Assembly (NCBI GenBank): GCA_035934995.1
Contig: DASYXI010000018.1
Span: forward strand, 1-15,750
Origin: REEB95 sp035934995
GTDB taxonomy: Bacteria > Pseudomonadota > Alphaproteobacteria > ATCC43930 > CGMCC-115725
Length of the DNA: 15,750 bases
Reading direction: 5' to 3'
Shown: positions 1 through 15,610 of the stretch, in pieces
Numbering within the stretch: the stretch's first letter is position 1
Layout: each line of letters begins with the position of its first letter
Translations under genes and position numbers: made by a program
Notes under the pieces: model-generated
The model's input: the letters and a program-made list of their open reading frames with translations, nothing else
The model's database searches: none
Told to the model about the DNA's origin: nothing

Positions 1-141
1 GAGATGGTGATGCCGGGGGACAACATCCGGATGGAGGTCGAGCTCATCGCCCCCATCGCCATGGACGAAGGCCTGCGCTTCGCCATCCGCGAAGGCGGCC
101 ACACCGTCGGCGCCGGCGTCGTCGCCAAAATTATTAAGTAA
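1..141 (+). CDS. tuf: Elongation factor Tu, C-terminal end (partial, 5' end outside window)
   Basis: These are the last 46 residues of EF-Tu plus the TAA stop. EF-Tu is the cytosolic GTPase that carries aminoacyl-tRNA to the ribosomal A site. The visible part is the end of the third (beta-barrel) domain. It contains EMVMPGDNI, LRFAIREGG and TVGAGVVAK, which are near-invariant EF-Tu words, and ends in KIIK. A second tuf begins at 15611, so the genome carries two copies at the two ends of this cluster, a common proteobacterial arrangement. Glycine codons here are mostly GGC (five of six), unlike the start of the right-hand copy. The downstream neighbours are tRNA-Trp and secE. Confidence 0.97.
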   Translation, partial: EMVMPGDNIRMEVELIAPIAMDEGLRFAIREGGHTVGAGVVAKIIK

Positions 142-164
142 GGCGCCCGGACAGGTTATTCTTA

Positions 165-204
165 CGCGTGCGGCGAGGGTTGGTGTGGTGGCTTGCCGCG
201 CGCG
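165..204 (+). other. Hairpin between tuf and tRNA-Trp
   Basis: Bases 165-174 can pair with 195-204, giving a 10-bp stem with one G-U pair and a 20-base loop. No T-run follows, so it does not look like an intrinsic terminator. It lies 14 bases before the mature 5' end of tRNA-Trp, so a role in processing a tuf-tRNA-secE transcript is possible. That role is inference only. Confidence 0.35.
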
Positions 205-218
205 GATGATAAGGCAAT

Positions 219-294
219 AGGAGCGTAGCTCAATTGGTAGAGCACCGGTCTCCAAAACCGGGGGTTGGGGGTTCGAGCCCCTCCGCTCCTGCCA
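219..294 (+). tRNA. trnW: tRNA-Trp (anticodon CCA)
   Basis: This is a 76-base cloverleaf. The acceptor stem pairs AGGAGCG (219-225) with CGCTCCT (284-290), the discriminator base is G291, and the terminal CCA is encoded at 292-294. The anticodon stem pairs CCGGT (245-249) with ACCGG (257-261), and the loop CTCCAAA places anticodon CCA at 252-254, reading UGG (Trp). The T arm carries GTTCGAGCC. A tRNA-Trp between tuf and secE is a conserved proteobacterial arrangement, and the gene is probably cut out of a longer transcript. Confidence 0.97.
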
Positions 295-329
295 GCCGCT
301 GAAATCCGCGCTCCGGCCGGGCGATAAGG

Positions 330-358
330 CTTCCAAATCGCCGGACCCGACGTTATAT
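330..358 (+). promoter_or_regulatory. Weak candidate promoter for secE-nusG
   Basis: TTATAT (353-358) matches the alphaproteobacterial -10 form CTATAT at five of six positions. Seventeen bases upstream, CTTCCA (330-335) matches only the first three bases of CTTGAC. A 6-bp hairpin (GGCGAT 320-325 with ATCGCC 337-342) overlaps the -35 side. If real, transcription would start about 20 bases before the secE ATG. secE may instead be served only by read-through from tuf/tRNA-Trp. Confidence 0.3.
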
Positions 359-383
359 AAGGCACCTCCCAACGGCATTTATT

Positions 384-581
384 ATGGCAAGCATCACCCC
401 GCTGGAATTTCTGCGGCAGGTCCGCCAGGAAGTGAGCCGCGTCACCTGGCCGACACGCAAGGAGACGGCCGTCACGACCGCCATGGTTTTCGCCATGGTG
501 ATCGCGGTCGCGCTGTTCTTTTTCGTCGTCGATCAGGCCATCGCGCTGGGCGTGCGCTACCTGCTCGGACTCGGGGGCTGA
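384..581 (+). CDS. secE: Preprotein translocase subunit SecE
   Basis: SecE is the small inner-membrane subunit that clamps SecY in the SecYEG protein-export channel. The 65-residue protein is the short single-span form usual outside the enterobacteria, whose SecE has three spans. The conserved cytoplasmic amphipathic segment is at residues 13-27 and includes the SRVTWPTRKE motif. One hydrophobic transmembrane helix follows at about residues 31-51. The ATG at 384 is the only good start, but no clear Shine-Dalgarno sequence precedes it. The stop is 4 bases before nusG, so the two are almost certainly cotranscribed, as in most bacteria. Confidence 0.96.
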   Translation: MASITPLEFLRQVRQEVSRVTWPTRKETAVTTAMVFAMVIAVALFFFVVDQAIALGVRYLLGLGG

Positions 582-585
582 GACG

Positions 586-1116
586 ATGACGTCGCGCTGG
601 TATGTGGTCCACGTCTATTCCGGCTTCGAGAAGAAGGTCGCGGAATCGATCAAGGAACAAGCGAAGCAAAAGGGCCTCGGCGAGAAATTCGAAGAGGTCC
701 TGGTGCCGACCGAAGAAGTGGTCGAGGTCAAGCGCGGCGCCAAGGTGAGCGCCGAGCGCAAATTCTTCCCGGGCTACGTCCTGGTGAAGATGGACCTGAC
801 CGACGAAAGCTGGCACCTGGTCAAGAACACACCCAAGGTCACGGGCTTCCTCGGCGGCAAGGGCCGCCCATCGCCGATCACCGAGGCCGAAGCCACCCGC
901 ATCATGAAACAGGTGCAGGAAGGCATCGAGCGGCCGAAGCCGTCGATCACCTACGAGGTCGGCGAGCAGGTCCGCGTCTGCGACGGCCCGTTCACGTCAT
1001 TCAACGGACTCGTCGAAGAGGTGGATGAAGAGAAAGCCCGGCTCAAGGTCGCGGTGTCGATCTTCGGCCGCGCCACGCCCGTCGAGCTCGAATATACCCA
1101 GGTCGAGAAAATCTAA
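586..1116 (+). CDS. nusG: Transcription termination/antitermination factor NusG
   Basis: NusG binds the RNA polymerase clamp, suppresses pausing, and links polymerase to Rho or to the leading ribosome (S10). The protein has 176 residues, close to the family norm of about 180. The N-terminal NGN domain opens with WYVVHVYSGFEKKV and holds the hallmark RKFFPGYVLVKM from residue 58. The C-terminal KOW domain runs from about residue 126 and includes DGPFTSFNG. No extra inserted domain is present. It starts 4 bases after secE and ends 21 bases before rplK. That short gap leaves little room for the separate L11 promoter and leader known at this point in E. coli. Confidence 0.98.
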   Translation: MTSRWYVVHVYSGFEKKVAESIKEQAKQKGLGEKFEEVLVPTEEVVEVKRGAKVSAERKFFPGYVLVKMDLTDESWHLVKNTPKVTGFLGGKGRPSPITEAEATRIMKQVQEGIERPKPSITYEVGEQVRVCDGPFTSFNGLVEEVDEEKARLKVAVSIFGRATPVELEYTQVEKI

Positions 1117-1137
1117 CCGGATCGAAAAGAGACGCGC

Positions 1138-1566
1138 ATGGCCAAGAAGGTTGTCGGATTCATCAAGCTGCAAGTGCCGGCGGGCAAGGCGAACCCGTCG
1201 CCGCCGATCGGACCGGCCTTGGGTCAGCGCGGTCTCAACATCATGGAGTTCTGCAAGGCGTTCAATGCGCAGACCCAGGGTCTCGAGCCGGGCATGCCGG
1301 TGCCGGTGATCATCACCGCGTACCAGGACCGCAGCTTCACGTTCATCATGAAGTCGCCGCCGAATTCTTATTTCCTGCTCAAGGCCGCCGGCATCGAGAA
1401 GGGCTCGGGCACGCCCAGCAAGGGCCATGTCGGCAAGGTGACGATGAAGCAGATCCGCGACATCGCGGCGAAGAAGATGAAAGACATGAACGCCAAGGAT
1501 CTCGAGGGCGCCTGCAGCATGCTGGTCGGCTCGGCGCGGTCCATGGGCCTCGAGGTGGTGGAGTAA
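1138..1566 (+). CDS. rplK: 50S ribosomal protein L11
   Basis: L11 binds 23S rRNA at the GTPase-associated centre, near where EF-Tu and EF-G act, and is needed for RelA activation. The 142-residue length is standard. The proline-rich N-terminal element (residues 20-32, including PSPPIGPALGQRG), which forms the thiostrepton/micrococcin site with rRNA, is intact. The C-terminal rRNA-binding domain starts at about residue 70 and carries the usual SKGHVGKVT and GSARSMG segments. The ATG at 1138 gives the canonical MAKKVVGFIKLQVPAG start, with only a weak GAGA-type ribosome site upstream. rplA follows after 3 bases, so translation is probably coupled. Confidence 0.98.
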   Translation: MAKKVVGFIKLQVPAGKANPSPPIGPALGQRGLNIMEFCKAFNAQTQGLEPGMPVPVIITAYQDRSFTFIMKSPPNSYFLLKAAGIEKGSGTPSKGHVGKVTMKQIRDIAAKKMKDMNAKDLEGACSMLVGSARSMGLEVVE

Positions 1567-1569
1567 CGC

Positions 1570-2274
1570 ATGGCTCGCGCATCGCACATGAGCAAGCGCC
1601 TGAAGAAGGCCAACGACGGCGTCGACCGCGCCAAGATCTATCCGCCGGCCGAGGCGGTGAAGCTGGTCAAGTCGCGCGCCAGCGCCAAGTTCGACGAAAC
1701 CGTCGAAGTGGCGATGAACCTCAACGTCGATCCGCGCAAGGCCGAGCAGAATGTCCGCGGCACCGTTGTGTTGCCGCACGGCACCGGCAAGAGCCTGCGC
1801 GTCGCCGTCTTCGCCAAAGGCGACAAGGCGACGCAGGCCAAGTCGGCGGGCGCCGACATCGTCGGCGCCGAGGACCTGGCCGAACAGATCCAGGGCGGCA
1901 AGATCGATTTCGACCGCTGCATCGCGACGCCCGACATGATGGGCATTGTCGGCCGGCTGGGTAAGGTGCTGGGTCCGCGCGGCCTGATGCCCAATCCCAA
2001 GGTCGGCACGGTCAGCGCCAACGTCGCCGAGGCAGTGAAGGCGGTGAAAGGCGGCCAGGTCGAGTTCAACACCGCCAAGGCCAGCCTGATCCAGGCCGGC
2101 GTCGGCAAGGCGAGCTTCTCGGAAGAGGCCTTGCTGGCCAACCTCAAGGCCTTCGTCTCGGCGGTCAATCGCGCCAAGCCCCAGGGCATCAAGGGCGCCT
2201 TCATCAAGAAGGTCTCCTTGAGCTCGACCATGGGGCCCGGCGTGAAGCTGGAGATTTCCGCGCTGACCGGGTAA
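1570..2274 (+). CDS. rplA: 50S ribosomal protein L1
   Basis: L1 forms the mobile L1 stalk of the large subunit, guiding deacylated tRNA out of the E site. In E. coli it also represses its own rplK-rplA mRNA. The 234 residues include the conserved GKVLGPRGLMPNPKVGTV loop of domain II and the GQVEFNTAK segment. Two starts are possible. ATG 1570 lies three bases after the rplK stop and has a GGAG (in rplK's last codons) upstream. ATG 1588 gives MSKRLKKAND, closer to the typical L1 N-terminus and 228 residues long. I keep 1570 because of the ribosome site and the coupling. Confidence 0.96.
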   Translation: MARASHMSKRLKKANDGVDRAKIYPPAEAVKLVKSRASAKFDETVEVAMNLNVDPRKAEQNVRGTVVLPHGTGKSLRVAVFAKGDKATQAKSAGADIVGAEDLAEQIQGGKIDFDRCIATPDMMGIVGRLGKVLGPRGLMPNPKVGTVSANVAEAVKAVKGGQVEFNTAKASLIQAGVGKASFSEEALLANLKAFVSAVNRAKPQGIKGAFIKKVSLSSTMGPGVKLEISALTG

Positions 2275-2295
2275 AAGGTCGCGCTGTAACGCTTT

Positions 2296-2339
2296 GCCGG
2301 GGCTACGGCCCCGGCGGGAACGGCCCTAAAGGCCGTTTT
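2296..2339 (+). promoter_or_regulatory. Two tandem hairpins between rplA and rplJ, possible attenuator
   Basis: Hairpin A is an 8-bp perfect stem, GCCGGGGC (2296-2303) with GCCCCGGC (2308-2315), closed by TACG. This is a C(UACG)G loop of the very stable UNCG class. Hairpin B has a 7-bp stem, AACGGCC (2319-2325) with GGCCGTT (2331-2337), and runs into TTTT (2336-2339). B has the form of a weak intrinsic terminator just before the L10 leader. It may partly reduce read-through from rplKA into rplJL. The structures are seen in the sequence; the function is inferred. Confidence 0.6.
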
Positions 2340-2552
2340 CCTGTCCGAGATTGCGGGTGCCTTCGGGCTTAAGGGGCTCTAGCGAGTCCGCCGGCATGAG
2401 ACGGGAGTGAGGCCGCGGCGTCGCCGCCGGCCGTGCTTCTGGGACAGGTCCATCCGGGTGCGAAGGATCCCTCGCCGGGGTCCCGCGCGCCTTTGTGCAA
2501 CCGATCCGTCGGAGCCGGTGGCTTTGGCGGATCAAACGGTCGGAGATGTCCC
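2340..2552 (+). promoter_or_regulatory. L10 (rplJ) mRNA leader, ribosomal-protein autoregulatory RNA
   Basis: The long untranslated leader of rplJL is the known target of L10 / L10-(L7/L12) autogenous repression. CCTGTCC (2340-2346) pairs over about 100 bases with GGACAGG (2442-2448) to close a multi-helix domain. Inside it are a GCC-TTCG-GGC hairpin (2359-2368, another UNCG loop) and a bulged hairpin 2411-2432. The words GAGATTGC and GCATGAGACGG agree with my memory of rhizobial L10 leaders. A further region around 2441-2484 can pair alternatively (GGGAC with GTCCC). GGAG at 2542-2545 is the rplJ ribosome site. No coding sequence is apparent here. Confidence 0.82.
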
Positions 2553-3071
2553 GTGGACCGGGCCAAGAAGAAGCAGCTGATTGATTCGCTGCACACCGCG
2601 CTCGCCGATACGCAGGTCGTGGTGCTCACCCACCAGACCGGCATGACGGTCGAGGAAGTGACCGATCTGCGCCGCCAGATGCGCGCCGCCGGCGCCAATT
2701 TCCGTGTCACCAAGAACAAGCTGGCGCAGCGCTCGCTCGAAGGCACGCCGTTCGTCGGCCTGAAGGCGCTGTTCAAAGGCCCGTCGGCGATCGCGTTTTC
2801 GCGCGATCCGGTCGCGGCCGCCAAGGTCGCCGTCGCTTATGCCGAGAAGAACGACAAGCTGAAGCTGGTCGCCGGCGCGCTCGGCGACCGCGCGCTCGAC
2901 ATCGCCGCCATCAAGGCGCTGGCCTCGCTGCCGTCGCTCGATCAGCTGCGTGGCAAGATCGTCGGCCTGCTCCAGGCGCCTGCGACCAAGATCGCCGGCG
3001 TGCTGCAGGCCCCGGCCGGGCAACTGGCGCGCGTCGTCGCGGCGCACGCCCGAAGCGGCAAGGCCGCCTGA
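2553..3071 (+). CDS. rplJ: 50S ribosomal protein L10 (GTG start)
   Basis: L10 anchors the L7/L12 dimers to 23S rRNA at the base of the ribosomal stalk and represses its own mRNA through the upstream leader. I start it at GTG 2553, preceded by GGAG with 7 bases of spacing. This gives MDRAKKKQL, the usual alphaproteobacterial N-terminus, and 172 residues. The frame is open further upstream to an ATG at 2433, but that part is leader RNA and encodes nothing like L10. Conserved segments are the TDLRRQMRAAGANFRVTKNKLA rRNA-binding region and a C-terminal helix that carries L7/L12. rplL follows after 48 bases. Confidence 0.96.
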   Translation: MDRAKKKQLIDSLHTALADTQVVVLTHQTGMTVEEVTDLRRQMRAAGANFRVTKNKLAQRSLEGTPFVGLKALFKGPSAIAFSRDPVAAAKVAVAYAEKNDKLKLVAGALGDRALDIAAIKALASLPSLDQLRGKIVGLLQAPATKIAGVLQAPAGQLARVVAAHARSGKAA

Positions 3072-3119
3072 ATTCAGCAAACCCATCCATCAACCCGTTC
3101 ATCCCAGGAGTAAGGACCT

Positions 3120-3506
3120 ATGGCTAATCTCGATACGATCGTCGAAGAGCTCTCGAAGCTCTCGGTGCTGGAAGCAGCCGAGCTCGCCAAGAAGCTCGAA
3201 GAGAAGTGGGGCGTCTCGGCGGCCGCGCCGATCGCCGTCGCCGCTGTCGCGGGCGCTGCTGGTGGGGCGCCGGGCGCCGCCGCCGCGGCCGAGAAGACGG
3301 AATTCACCGTCGTCCTGACCAATGCCGGCGAGAAGAAGATCAACGTCATCAAAGAGGTACGCGCGATCACGAGTCTCGGCCTGAAGGAAGCCAAGGATCT
3401 GGTCGAAGGCGCGCCCAAGACCGTGAAGGATGGCGTCAACAAGGACGAGGCTGCGAAAATCAAGAAGCAGCTCGAGGACGCCGGCGCCACCGTCGAGGTG
3501 AAATAG
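3120..3506 (+). CDS. rplL: 50S ribosomal protein L7/L12
   Basis: L7/L12 is the multicopy stalk protein that recruits translation GTPases and stimulates their GTP hydrolysis. It has 128 residues, slightly longer than the 121 of E. coli. The N-terminal dimerisation and L10-binding helices cover residues 1 to about 32. An alanine/glycine/proline-rich hinge follows to about residue 58. The globular C-terminal domain contains EKKINVIKEVR and GLKEAKDLVEGAPK, the factor-binding face. AGGAG at 3106-3110, nine bases before the ATG, is one of the best ribosome sites in the window. That fits the need for several L7/L12 copies per L10. Confidence 0.98.
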   Translation: MANLDTIVEELSKLSVLEAAELAKKLEEKWGVSAAAPIAVAAVAGAAGGAPGAAAAAEKTEFTVVLTNAGEKKINVIKEVRAITSLGLKEAKDLVEGAPKTVKDGVNKDEAAKIKKQLEDAGATVEVK

Positions 3507-3516
3507 GCCGGAAGGG

Positions 3517-3545
3517 CTTGACCGGCGCGGAAGATAGGACGATAT
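3517..3545 (+). promoter_or_regulatory. Candidate sigma-70 promoter upstream of rpoB
   Basis: CTTGAC (3517-3522), 17 bases, then CGATAT (3540-3545) matches the alphaproteobacterial housekeeping pattern CTTGAC-N17-CTATAT at 11 of 12 positions. It begins 10 bases after the rplL stop. Transcription would start near 3552, leaving about 200 bases of untranslated leader before rpoB. It would let rpoBC be expressed in addition to read-through from rplJL. Confidence 0.6.
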
Positions 3546-3624
3546 ATAGCGCACATGTCCAATCTTCCTGCCGGTAGCAGTGCCGGGGCGCGGGAACGTT
3601 CGCGCTCGTCGGCGCTTGTCCATT

Positions 3625-3735
3625 TGCGAAATATGATTTCGCAGTGTCCCGCTAACGGGAGTCGGGTGTCGGGACGTCAGACCTAAGGTCTGGTCGCAAG
3701 AACTGCCGCGTCGGGCGCCGCCCAGTCCCGACGCG
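3625..3735 (+). promoter_or_regulatory. Four consecutive hairpins in the rpoB leader
   Basis: Four hairpins follow one another. TGCGAAAT (3625-3632) pairs with ATTTCGCA (3636-3643), 8 bp with a 3-base loop. TCCCG (3647-3651) pairs with CGGGA (3656-3660). CAGACC (3678-3683) pairs with GGTCTG (3687-3692). CGCGTCGGG (3707-3715) pairs with CCCGACGCG (3727-3735), a perfect 9-bp stem with an 11-base loop. None ends in a T-run. The last one stops 5 bases before the rpoB ribosome site GAGGAG (3741-3746). RNase III cleavage between rplL and rpoB is known in E. coli, so processing or translational control is a fair inference. Confidence 0.6.
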
Positions 3736-3751
3736 TTGACGAGGAGCATCC

Positions 3752-7939
<4,188 letters not shown>

Positions 7940-7975
7940 TCGCCTGAAGCAAGTTTCGAGAGAAGGGATCGTTCA

Positions 7976-12298
<4,323 letters not shown>

Positions 12299-12318
12299 GA
12301 CCGGCGTCCTACGTCAGG

Positions 12319-12348
12319 AAAAGGGGCCCCGACCGGGGCCCCTTTTTC
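12319..12348 (+). terminator. Intrinsic terminator after rpoC
   Basis: AAGGGGCCCC (12321-12330) pairs with GGGGCCCCTT (12335-12344) around the tetraloop GACC. The stem extends through the A-run at 12319-12322, and T12343-T12347 follow. The stem, GC content and T-run make this a textbook Rho-independent terminator ending the rpo transcript. It also fits as an A-tract/T-tract bidirectional structure, but no gene converges on it. Confidence 0.92.
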
Positions 12349-12352
12349 ATTG

Positions 12353-12383
12353 TCGGCGGCATCGATCGCGCGCGCGCCGCCGA
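12353..12383 (+). repeat. Second inverted repeat downstream of the rpoC terminator
   Basis: TCGGCGGC (12353-12360) pairs perfectly with GCCGCCGA (12376-12383). The 15-base loop is mainly an alternating CG tract (ATCGATCGCGCGCGC). No T-run follows. It lies between the rpoC terminator and the presumed rpsL promoter, and could act as a back-up 3'-end structure or be incidental in GC-rich DNA. Confidence 0.4.
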
Positions 12384-12419
12384 ATCGGAAATTATCCCCA
12401 AAGCCAGGGTTTATGCGGC

Positions 12420-12448
12420 TTGACGGGGTTGAGTCGGATCAATAGTAT
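12420..12448 (+). promoter_or_regulatory. Candidate promoter of the rpsL-rpsG-fusA-tuf (str) operon
   Basis: TTGACG (12420-12425), 17 bases, then TAGTAT (12443-12448) gives five of six and four of six matches to the sigma-70 boxes. An A/T-richer stretch (about 12384-12415) lies just upstream, unusual in this GC-rich window. It lies after the strong rpoC terminator, where a new promoter is expected. Transcription would start near 12455, leaving about 170 bases of leader before rpsL. Confidence 0.5.
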
Positions 12449-12454
12449 CCGGCC

Positions 12455-12628
12455 ACCCTCGAGGGGGCTGGCAGTAGGTAGCCATCCTAAACGCAGCTCG
12501 GTCGCGTGTTTTCGACTGGCTCGGCACCTGAAAGACGGTGCGCCTTTCCTGGGGACTAACTTTCGGCCGTGACGGTGTGCAGTCCGCACGCTTGCGCGGC
12601 TGTTGCGCTTGTAGGGAATACGAGAGAG
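12455..12628 (+). promoter_or_regulatory. Long untranslated leader of rpsL
   Basis: This is about 174 bases with no convincing gene. An in-frame ATG at 12569 would add 20 residues to S12, but they resemble nothing in the family. Possible structures are GCACC (12524-12528) with GGTGC (12537-12541), and GTGC (12577-12580) with GCAC (12586-12589) nested inside GCCG (12566-12569) with CGGC (12597-12600). A purine-rich GAGAGAG (12622-12628) touches the rpsL ATG. A ribosomal-protein-binding or otherwise regulatory role is possible but unproven. Confidence 0.4.
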
Positions 12629-13000
12629 ATGCCGACGATCAATCAGCTGGTGAATCACCGTCGTCGCGCGCAGACCGCGCGCAACAAGGTGCCGGCGCTG
12701 GAGCGCAGTCCGCAGAAGCGCGGCGTCTGTACCCGCGTCTACACCACGACGCCGAAGAAGCCGAACTCGGCGCTGCGCAAGGTCGCGCGCGTGCGACTCA
12801 CCAACGGCTTCGAAGTCACCAGTTACATTCCCGGCGAGGGACACAATCTTCAGGAACATTCGGTGGTGATGATCCGCGGCGGTCGCGTGAAGGACCTGCC
12901 CGGCGTGCGTTACCACATCATCCGCGGCACGCTCGACACCCAGGGCGTCAAGGACCGCAAGCAGCGCCGCTCGAAGTACGGCGCCAAGCGTCCGAAGTAG
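12629..13000 (+). CDS. rpsL: 30S ribosomal protein S12
   Basis: S12 sits at the decoding centre of the small subunit and monitors codon-anticodon fit. ATG 12629 gives MPTINQLV, the canonical start, and 123 residues. An ATG 60 bases upstream in the same frame is rejected because S12 never carries such an extension. The streptomycin-related residues K43 (in TTTPKKPNSA) and K88 (in GGRVKDLPG) are wild type. D89, the residue methylthiolated by RimO in many bacteria, is present. The TAG stop overlaps the AGGAG ribosome site of rpsG, implying tight coupling. Confidence 0.98.
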   Translation: MPTINQLVNHRRRAQTARNKVPALERSPQKRGVCTRVYTTTPKKPNSALRKVARVRLTNGFEVTSYIPGEGHNLQEHSVVMIRGGRVKDLPGVRYHIIRGTLDTQGVKDRKQRRSKYGAKRPK

Positions 13001-13008
13001 GAGCCGCC

Positions 13009-13479
13009 ATGTCGCGCCGCCGCGCCGCCGTCAAACGCGAAGTCCTGCCGGACGCCAAGTTCGGTGACGTCGTCGTCACCAAGTTCATGAACTGCCTGAT
13101 GTACCAGGGCAAGAAATCGGTCGCCGAGTCCATCGTCTACGGCGCGCTCGATCGCGTCGCCAAGCGCTCGGGTCAGGATCCGATCCGCATCTTCCACGAT
13201 GCGCTCGGCAACGTGAAGCCGTCGGTCGAGGTCCGCTCGCGGCGCGTCGGCGGTGCCACCTATCAGGTGCCGGTCGAAGTCCGGCCGGAGCGCGGCCAGG
13301 CGCTCGCCATCCGCTGGATCATCGGCTCGTCGCGCGACCGCAGCGAGCACACGATGGAAGAGCGGCTTTCGGGCGAGCTGATGGATGCCGCCAACAATCG
13401 CGGCAACGCGGTGAAGAAGCGCGAAGACACGCACCGCATGGCGGACGCGAACAAAGCCTTTTCCCATTACCGCTGGTAA
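13009..13479 (+). CDS. rpsG: 30S ribosomal protein S7
   Basis: S7 nucleates assembly of the 30S head by binding the 3' major domain of 16S rRNA, and lines the E-site tRNA path. The 156-residue length is standard. The start MSRRRAAVKREVLPDAKFGD, the VGGATYQVPVEVRPERGQALAIRW beta-ribbon region and the C-terminal THRMADANKAFSHYRW are all typical. AGGAG at 12999-13003 lies five bases before the ATG. In E. coli S7 represses the operon by binding a roughly 100-base rpsL-rpsG spacer. Here that spacer is only 8 bases, so the same site cannot exist. Confidence 0.98.
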   Translation: MSRRRAAVKREVLPDAKFGDVVVTKFMNCLMYQGKKSVAESIVYGALDRVAKRSGQDPIRIFHDALGNVKPSVEVRSRRVGGATYQVPVEVRPERGQALAIRWIIGSSRDRSEHTMEERLSGELMDAANNRGNAVKKREDTHRMADANKAFSHYRW

Positions 13480-13500
13480 GCCGGCGGATCCGGATTTCAC

Positions 13501-15576
<2,076 letters not shown>

Positions 15577-15610
15577 GCGGTAGAAACACGATCGAGCGGA
15601 GACCAAACCC

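Noticed and set aside
2296..2339. A full intrinsic terminator ending the rplKA transcript
   Set aside because: Hairpin B has only a short T-run, partly used in its own stem, and the TTTTCCTGTCC continues into the L10 leader. A partial attenuator is the most I can support.
2433..2552. An N-terminal extension of L10 from an upstream ATG
   Set aside because: The 40 extra residues match nothing in L10, and the DNA forms the L10 leader structures. GTG 2553 has a proper GGAG and gives the standard N-terminus.
12569..12628. A 20-residue N-terminal extension of S12
   Set aside because: S12 begins at MPTINQLV throughout the family; the extension is unlike any S12 and lies in the leader.
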